From assembly GCA_928724745.1 (NCBI GenBank), contig CAKMXJ010000011.1, forward strand, positions 124,001 through 188,000: DNA of 64,000 nt, in the 5' to 3' direction. Position numbers and translations under genes: made by a program. Numbering within the stretch: the first letter of the stretch is position 1; the number at the start of each line of letters is the position of its first letter. Source of the DNA: Anthracocystis setariae (lineage: Eukaryota > Basidiomycota > Ustilaginomycetes > Ustilaginales > Ustilaginaceae). The notes under the pieces were generated by a model. The model had not been told where the DNA came from and searched no databases. It worked only from the letters and a program-made list of their open reading frames with translations. Positions 59,001 to 64,000 of the stretch are shown piece by piece.

Positions 59001-60576
59001 AGCTGCCTCGACTCATACCGCGGCGAGCCACTTGGTAGACCGCTCCTCTGCAAACCTGCAGGCACCGGGTGAAGAGTTCAATGGTCATCTGGGCGACCCG
59101 ATGGCCATCACACGCAGCGCCACGTCGCGTGCTAGCTCGGTCTCGGAATCCCGTCATGCGATCGATGCTGACAGCGATGAAGATTCTAGTCCTGTCTCCA
59201 CCGACTCTGCAGGAGACTCGGACGGCTCGGACACCGATGGCGATGATAGGCAAGGATCCGATGTGTACACTCCCTCAGCCAACAAACCGCCCATCAAATG
59301 GCACAAGGGAGCGCTCATCGGTGCTGGTTCCTTCGGCAACGTCTTCCTCGGAATGAATGCAAAGACGGGTCTGCTCATGGCGGTCAAGCAGGTCGAATTG
59401 CCCTCGGGTGACTCTCATCTCGATCAACGCAAGAAAGGGATGTTGGAAGCACTCGAGTCAGAGATCAAACTGCTCAAGACACTCGAGCATGAGAATATCG
59501 TGCAGTATCTCGACTCGTTTGCAGATGGCAGTCATCTGAACATTTTCCTCGAATATGTGCCCGGTGGATCCATCGTTGCGCTGCTTCGCAACTATGGTGC
59601 TTTCGAAGAGCCGTTGGTGAGAAACTTTGTGAGGCAGATTCTCAAGGGCCTTTCCTTCCTCCACAATCGAGGCATCATGCATCGCGATATCAAGGGGGCC
59701 AACATTTTGGTAGACAACAAAGGTGGAATCAAGATTTCCGATTTTGGTATCTCGAAAAAGGTCGAGTCCGATCTGGTACTTGCGACCAACAAGGGGGCCG
59801 CTGGCGGAGGCGGTGGAGGAAATGCCAATCGGCCGAGTTTGCAAGGGTCTGTCTTCTGGATGGCACCCGAAGTTGTCAAGCAGACCAGCTACACGATCAA
59901 GGCAGACATCTGGTCTCTAGGATGTCTTGTGGTCGAGATGATTTCAGGCACGCATCCATGGGCGGAACTGAATCAGATGCAGGCGCTGTTCCAAATTGGC
60001 ATGGGCCGCAAGCCGAGTTTGCCTGACGAGATTAGCAACGAATGCAGGGACTTTTTGGAGAAGACTTTCGAGTTGGATTACAACGACCGACCTTCAGCCG
60101 ATGAGCTGTTGGAACATGCGTTTATGGGCACCAAGATGACTTTGCCCGCTCCAGCTTCGGAGCCGAACGACGGCGCCGAGGGTAAAGGTGGCGGGGAGAA
60201 AGGCGAGGCGACGGGAGAGGCCAGTGTGGATGCAGGCGGCGACGGGGATGCGAAGGAGAAGGAAAAGGAGAAGGAGGGTAAGGAGAAAAAACCGACACGA
60301 TCCAAGTCGGCGAGAAGAATGGAGAGGGAGAGGAGACAGAAAGAAGCCGCCGCGGCGGCCAAAGAGGCGGATATACCCAGTACGCCAACCGCGAATGCGG
60401 CTTCACTTTCGGACCCAAGCAAGGTCGATGCGATCCCGCCAAAGGATTCCAAGTCGAACTTGGTCATTGGACTGTCGGAGAGCGTCTCCACTGCGTCGAT
60501 CGCCACTGCTAGAGGGCAGTCTGCGAGCAACGGCGAAGATGCGGACGTAGGCGCAGGGACCGAGGCTTCGAATTAG
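56026..60576 (+). CDS. KPP4: MAPKKK of the mating/pathogenicity cascade (Ste11 type, Kpp4/Ubc4)
   Basis: The product is 1,516 aa. Domains in order are a SAM domain at ~55-123 (DIASWLSQSRLGHHAATFAQ, LKQMGITMVKDRVRIYAAI), a Ser/Gly-rich linker, a Ras-association-like domain at ~420-540 (RRTIKFISEEDNTTRIVNVS), a long disordered region, and a protein kinase domain at ~1090-1365. The kinase has GAGSFGNVFLG, MAVKQVELPSG (catalytic Lys), MHRDIKGANILV, SDFGISKKV and MAPEVVKQ. This SAM-RA-kinase order and size match U. maydis Kpp4/Ubc4, which receives pheromone signals via Ubc2 and activates the MAPKK Fuz7. A charged Lys/Glu-rich tail follows the kinase. A Gly insert (GGGGGG) in the activation loop is unusual. 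A short upstream ORF may control translation. Confidence 0.93.
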   Translation: MSAATPTSPGFPLTMGGSAAISSHFAGPSSTAGSPRSRPTTPLSAGLQMLSPTYDDISRWDDADIASWLSQSRLGHHAATFAQNDIRGSVILDVDQAALKQMGITMVKDRVRIYAAIKLLNKKCAEAFVARRPSLPQLSPLVSHGLYANEGEIEYLQHDANADLDTEGSGANFGMNSMGLRRGQMRPPPLTLKQSTSRGMPGYASPAGSLNNSQGFGLSVARRLTPGSGRGSVRNTASSGAAEGGLHRKVNSIGSVAAAPAIAGAGSGVNSSRHGHSHVLQSGRPSTATGASGYVHPTRGGIAANSPTTPSFSVARPSTATGAQSYTNNVANTSSAGRDGYSPLTPISESNSHGTTPTTPSAIQQQQQTGYSVGRGPFASSQRYANSSGSSQNHSSSGHSLRRMDSGEGYSQVAGYPNPNPPTLEDLKRRTIKFISEEDNTTRIVNVSDCRDAYDVMARVLKKFGKPPSGNSYTPTADQGPTGDELGATETWGIFATSADGQNTKALSDNELLAICHAPQPHDPLRERGLTLRRIPNHLPGEDARRVPVRSGRNKLEAFFGERMPVAQMQPAGPGLGGDEGDAGSVTISGKKMKRASTVSIMSGLGVRPISGSTSHGQAAGTHHIANSKADGKSSKKEPRSVSPTSISSKPSKIRNFFGQRPPSELINTNLADFFPSTDSKALQRTARRSIYGRASASTRSKRNSTWSFVADPDAPPLPYKESLDGHQSNINPDRLSSGSFKERHYDHGKTPIIQIGYDSKSEDGRSRDSRRISSGSSSHSHSHQLVTGPPTLPPVVSRDSLDEWSRDLKAVGSPVAEATSTFGKHGLSQHHVAMQQSSSQNNGYPSRTSISRRASGESARSRRSLASQVRHGLSAARDRNADVASLLTVDEITQEVENRRESMSLAGAGGGWVVDEDGVPIPIPGATSSTRSSSAAASTRPSSGISSSFYHNCQTVRDDEGDEAQEEGAQASSDLEDAPRTYKSRSRAASKAASTHTAASHLVDRSSANLQAPGEEFNGHLGDPMAITRSATSRASSVSESRHAIDADSDEDSSPVSTDSAGDSDGSDTDGDDRQGSDVYTPSANKPPIKWHKGALIGAGSFGNVFLGMNAKTGLLMAVKQVELPSGDSHLDQRKKGMLEALESEIKLLKTLEHENIVQYLDSFADGSHLNIFLEYVPGGSIVALLRNYGAFEEPLVRNFVRQILKGLSFLHNRGIMHRDIKGANILVDNKGGIKISDFGISKKVESDLVLATNKGAAGGGGGGNANRPSLQGSVFWMAPEVVKQTSYTIKADIWSLGCLVVEMISGTHPWAELNQMQALFQIGMGRKPSLPDEISNECRDFLEKTFELDYNDRPSADELLEHAFMGTKMTLPAPASEPNDGAEGKGGGEKGEATGEASVDAGGDGDAKEKEKEKEGKEKKPTRSKSARRMERERRQKEAAAAAKEADIPSTPTANAASLSDPSKVDAIPPKDSKSNLVIGLSESVSTASIATARGQSASNGEDADVGAGTEASN

Positions 60577-61212
60577 CTCCAAAGCACTATTGCGTTGATC
60601 GAAGCGTTCGCTCGAAAACATCATGTCACACTTTCGATTGCCTTGTATCGTGTGATATGTCAAGTGAACCGGCGGTCGTAAATTGGTTTTGAACGATGCA
60701 GAGTATTTGTTCCCGTCGCATAAAGGAACGGACGGGATGGTCTTCCGCCGGACCGTCGCTTGCTATCGGCTCTGAATTTGCGCGTTGGTGTTTTCTTCCC
60801 CACGTGGCACGGGATGCACAGTCAGGCGGGGAGATGCGGCGGGAAGCTTTGTGGACGCGAAATAGTAAAAGAAAAAGAAGCGAAATCGAAGGATTCTGAC
60901 AGCACGTCAACTTGGAGGATCTGGTTTCGGGATCGACAATCACTTTGGCACGGACGCCGATCAGGTATGCAATGGAAAGGTCTGTCATGCATGGTTCGAT
61001 TGGCGCATGCTCGAAAGCCAACCAAGTATGGCGTTATGCCAGTAGTGGTCGATCTTTACGTTTCGAATGTTCGACGCGATGAGGCAGGCCGACGCTGTGC
61101 CTGGCGAACTCCCTCCCTCGGAAGTATATATAACAAGCGGCTGTTCTTGACGTCGTTCATGAATTGACTAACAGCTCCTTGTTCTTTTCTTTCCTGTTGA
61201 TCTGACTTGAGG
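60577..61212. promoter_or_regulatory. Intergenic region with TATA box of the repeat-protein gene
   Basis: This 636-bp region has no gene frame. A clear TATATATAA at 61125-61133 lies 80 bp upstream of the next ATG, and a CACGTGGCACG motif is at about 60800. Confidence 0.6.
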
Positions 61213-64000
61213 ATGAGGCGACTTTCTACCTTTGTTGTGGCAGCGTCGCTGTTGTTGGCAACTCGGGCCATGCCTATTCCGGTCGAAGTTGAAATTAGAC
61301 CCATATCCATGTCCGGCTTCGACAGCGATCATGCTAAGTGGGACGGTATCCAGAACACCGGAAGCGGTATTGCAAGTGGCAACTACGACGGTTTCCGGAT
61401 TACGGGCTACGGAAAAGCTAAGGGCCATGATGAGTACGACGGTTCCCAAAATACCGGCAACTCGGTCGGTAATCTAGATGGCTCCTACGACAGCTTTGGC
61501 TCGTCTTTTGACTTAAACTCCGGCGGACACGCCTTTGGCCAGGTTGGCGAACAATCTGCCGACCAAAGCGGCTCGTTTAACGAGGGTGACGGTAGCGGCA
61601 ACAACGACACCTCGTACAACCAGTTCTCGAACGAAGGCTCTGCCAATTCCGGCGGTAGCGTCGGAGACTATGGCAACTTTGTCGGTGACGACGACGGCTC
61701 CTTCAACACAGGTGGTCTCAGCGGCAACAATGACGACAATGGCAACAACTTCAACAACAATTTGCATGCCGATACCGGTGCTTCCGTCCACGGTGATGGT
61801 AACCATGTCGATGACTGGAACGGCGCCGACAATACGGGTAGTTCCAACGGTAACAATGACGGCTCGGACAACAACTTCAGCAACAGCTTCGCGGCTTCAT
61901 TTGGTAGTAACAGCAACAATGACAATGGCAACGGTCTCGATGATTACAATGGCTTCGACAATTTCGGTTCCTACGACGGCAACAACGACGGTTCTCACAA
62001 TGCCGTGTCCAACTCGGCTGCTACTTTGTTCAATTCCTATACTCACCAGGGTGACGACGATCTGCAACACGATGGAGCTTTCAACAAAGGAAACCACTCA
62101 GGAGATGGCGACGGCTCCTACAATTCCTTGACCAACCCTGGTAGCAACGACAACCAGTATGATGGTTCCAACAATACTGGTTCCTACACGGGCAACTTCG
62201 ACGGCTCGGGCAACACGAACAACGACAATGCAGGCAGCGTCGACGACTTTGACGGCTTCGACAATGTAGGCAACCACACGGGCAACCATGCTGGTTCCAA
62301 CAACACCAAGACTGACAACGATAACCAAGATGGCTCGTACAATCTTGGCAACTACGACGGAAATTACGTCGGTTCGTACGACAACGGTGCAAATTCCGGT
62401 GGGGGAGATGGGTCGAACAACACTGGCAACTACCTGGGAAACTTTGCCGGCGTCCACGACAACGGAGACAGCGATGGCTACAGCGATGGCTACAAGAATA
62501 GCGGAAACGGTACCGGTAACTTTGCAGGCTCCTACGACAACGGTACCAGATCAGGCTTTCAAGATGGCTCCTACAACAAGGCCAACAACAGTGGTAACTA
62601 TGATGGGTTCTCCGATGTTGGTGATGACAGCGGTTTCCTAGACGGAGATGGCAATAACGGAACCACGTTGGGCAACGAAGCCGGGTCGTACGATCACGGC
62701 CAGAACTCTGGCACCGAAGACGGAAACCAAAACGTTGGTAACTTCACCGGAAATTACGCCGGCTTCCTTGACACTGGTGACAGCTCAGGTAACTATGACG
62801 GCGACCAGAACATCGGCCACAACGACAGCAATTACGTTGGCATTTTCGACAACGGTGTCAGCTCTGGTTCTAATGATGGAGTATCGAACATCGGCAACAA
62901 TACCGCCAATTACGCTGGTTCGTACGACAATGGAACCAACTCCGGTCAATACGACGGCCAATATAACAACGGTGACAACACAAGCAATGATGCTGGCACC
63001 AACGATATAGGTGACATTTCCGGTCTGCACGACGGCGTCAACAATACTGGCAATGGGTCTGCAAACTTTGCTGGCTTCGGTGACCTAGGTCACGATTCCG
63101 GTGACTACGATGGTCAGTACAATGTTGGCAACAACATCAGCAACTATGCTGGTTCCTATGATATCGGCAACTTTACTGGTAACAACGATGGCTACAACAA
63201 TTCAGGCAACGATGTTGGCAACTATGTTGGCTACAGTGACTATGGAAACGGTGCCGGTGACACCAACGGCGAAGGCAATGTTGGCAACAACACCGGCAAC
63301 TTTGCCGGTTCGTTTGACAGTGGCGATCGCAGTGGTACCAACGACGGTGATTCGAACAAAGGTTCTGACACTGGAAACTATGCGGGTTCCTACGACAACG
63401 GAACGTACTCCGGTGAAACCGATGGCGAACACAACGTCGGTGACCACACGGGCGACGGGTCTGGCTCGTTTGATGTCGGTTTCGATTCCGGTACCGACGA
63501 TGGTTCGGAGAATACGGGCAATTACACCGGAAACGATGCTGGATCACACGACGTAGGATTTGGTTCTGCCCAAGGTGACGGTCGCAAAAATATCGGCAAC
63601 GACACCGGCAATCATGCTGGTTCGTACGACTTTGGCGCAGGCTCCGGTAACTACGATGGCTACGGCGATCAGGGTAACGACTCCGGAAACTACGCTGGCT
63701 CGTACGACAACGGAACGCAATCTGGACTTCTGGATGGCGAGAACAATGTTGGTAACAAGACGGGCAATAACGATGGTTCCTACGATGTCGGTGACTCGAG
63801 CGGTTTCTTCGATGGTACGGAAAATACGGGCAACGATGATGGAAACCGTGATGGATCGCACGACATTGGCAGCGCCACTGGAAACTACGATGGTTACAAC
63901 GACTTTGGTAATTACTCTGGCAACGACGACGGCTCGTTAGACTTTGGCAATTCCACTGGAGTCAGCGATGGAAACACTGATGTTGGCAGCCATAGTGGGA
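61213..64000 (+). CDS. Secreted protein of 13-residue Gly-patterned tandem repeats, 3'-truncated
   Basis: The frame from ATG 61213 stays open to the window edge (929 codons, no stop), so the C-terminus is missing. A signal peptide (RLSTFVVAASLLLATRAM) leads to a short unique stretch, then hundreds of residues made almost only of Gly, Asn, Asp, Ser, Thr and Tyr. Glycines recur at spacings 5, 4 and 4, giving a 13-residue unit, G-x-x-[DN]-x-G-[ND]-x-[ST]-G-x-x-D. In the second half two unit types alternate (for example AGSYDNGTNSG and YDGQYNNGDN), giving a 26-residue, 78-bp higher-order repeat. Many N-x-T/S sequons recur in register (NYT, NDT, NKT). No Cys is seen in the repeats. The regular period suggests an extracellular beta-solenoid or elongated wall/surface protein. 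I do not recognise the family. A strong TATA box precedes it. Confidence 0.82.
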   Translation, partial: MRRLSTFVVAASLLLATRAMPIPVEVEIRPISMSGFDSDHAKWDGIQNTGSGIASGNYDGFRITGYGKAKGHDEYDGSQNTGNSVGNLDGSYDSFGSSFDLNSGGHAFGQVGEQSADQSGSFNEGDGSGNNDTSYNQFSNEGSANSGGSVGDYGNFVGDDDGSFNTGGLSGNNDDNGNNFNNNLHADTGASVHGDGNHVDDWNGADNTGSSNGNNDGSDNNFSNSFAASFGSNSNNDNGNGLDDYNGFDNFGSYDGNNDGSHNAVSNSAATLFNSYTHQGDDDLQHDGAFNKGNHSGDGDGSYNSLTNPGSNDNQYDGSNNTGSYTGNFDGSGNTNNDNAGSVDDFDGFDNVGNHTGNHAGSNNTKTDNDNQDGSYNLGNYDGNYVGSYDNGANSGGGDGSNNTGNYLGNFAGVHDNGDSDGYSDGYKNSGNGTGNFAGSYDNGTRSGFQDGSYNKANNSGNYDGFSDVGDDSGFLDGDGNNGTTLGNEAGSYDHGQNSGTEDGNQNVGNFTGNYAGFLDTGDSSGNYDGDQNIGHNDSNYVGIFDNGVSSGSNDGVSNIGNNTANYAGSYDNGTNSGQYDGQYNNGDNTSNDAGTNDIGDISGLHDGVNNTGNGSANFAGFGDLGHDSGDYDGQYNVGNNISNYAGSYDIGNFTGNNDGYNNSGNDVGNYVGYSDYGNGAGDTNGEGNVGNNTGNFAGSFDSGDRSGTNDGDSNKGSDTGNYAGSYDNGTYSGETDGEHNVGDHTGDGSGSFDVGFDSGTDDGSENTGNYTGNDAGSHDVGFGSAQGDGRKNIGNDTGNHAGSYDFGAGSGNYDGYGDQGNDSGNYAGSYDNGTQSGLLDGENNVGNKTGNNDGSYDVGDSSGFFDGTENTGNDDGNRDGSHDIGSATGNYDGYNDFGNYSGNDDGSLDFGNSTGVSDGNTDVGSHSG

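Noticed and set aside
61535..63940. Several long Thr-rich open frames in other frames and on the other strand over the repeat gene
   Set aside because: They are shadows of the 39-bp repeat, which lacks stops in several frames; only the frame from 61213 has a signal peptide and a consistent repeat.

Overview
The window is nuclear DNA of a basidiomycete smut fungus (Ustilaginales; Ustilago/Sporisorium-like). The evidence is compact, mostly intron-poor genes with short GT-AG introns (69-108 bp) and ACTAAC-type branch sites, a Kpp4/Ubc4-type MAPKKK with SAM, Ras-association and kinase domains, a Cts1-type chitinase without a signal peptide, and intergenic DNA full of pentanucleotide microsatellites. 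No gene was assigned by database search; calls rest on motifs and remembered family patterns.

Layout. 1-10 kb: a 5'-truncated Ser-rich protein, NatB catalytic subunit NAA20, Rab geranylgeranyltransferase beta BET2 (four exons) and mismatch-repair MSH3. 10-16.7 kb: pH-response factor RIM101/PacC, a 2.7-kb gene-free promoter region dense in TGCCAAG (PacC-type) sites, and a probable ORC6. 16.7-36.7 kb is a housekeeping block: DPS1, a CPSF6-like RRM protein, LYS1, mitochondrial bL32, a PTM1/GPR107-type seven-TM protein, an isoprenylcysteine methyltransferase-like protein, a GLTSCR1-domain protein, a Cys-cluster protein, ATG6, a DPP1-type lipid phosphatase, SPO11 and BNA6. 38-41.7 kb: CTS1 and UTP15. 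42.8-51.15 kb: one young, structurally complete Ty1/copia LTR retrotransposon on the minus strand, followed by a small Tc1/mariner-like non-autonomous element. 53.5-60.6 kb: a secreted ThuA-like protein and the KPP4-type MAPKKK. From 61.2 kb to the window edge: a secreted protein built of 13-residue Gly-patterned repeats, still open at the end.

The most unusual item is the retrotransposon. It has identical-length 942-bp LTRs, a 5-bp target duplication, and a primer site matching the anticodon arm of initiator tRNA-Met, with the Gag AUG inside that site. An in-frame UGA-CUA stop sits just before the conserved Gag core. Downstream of pol is an extra ORF encoding a Zn2Cys6-like cysteine cluster whose paralogue is a free-standing gene about 12 kb away (29.8-30.8 kb). 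About 22 copies of one 22-bp palindrome are scattered through LTRs, coding regions and ORF boundaries. A retroelement carrying a putative DNA-binding protein plus an array of dyad-symmetric sites suggests a self-encoded regulatory or anti-silencing system; that link is inference.

Genes transcribed divergently (BET2/MSH3, ORC6/DPS1, CPSF6-like/LYS1) share short promoters, and several convergent pairs (NAA20/BET2, DPS1/CPSF6-like, LYS1/MRPL32, DPP1/SPO11, CTS1/UTP15) end within about 50-360 bp of each other.
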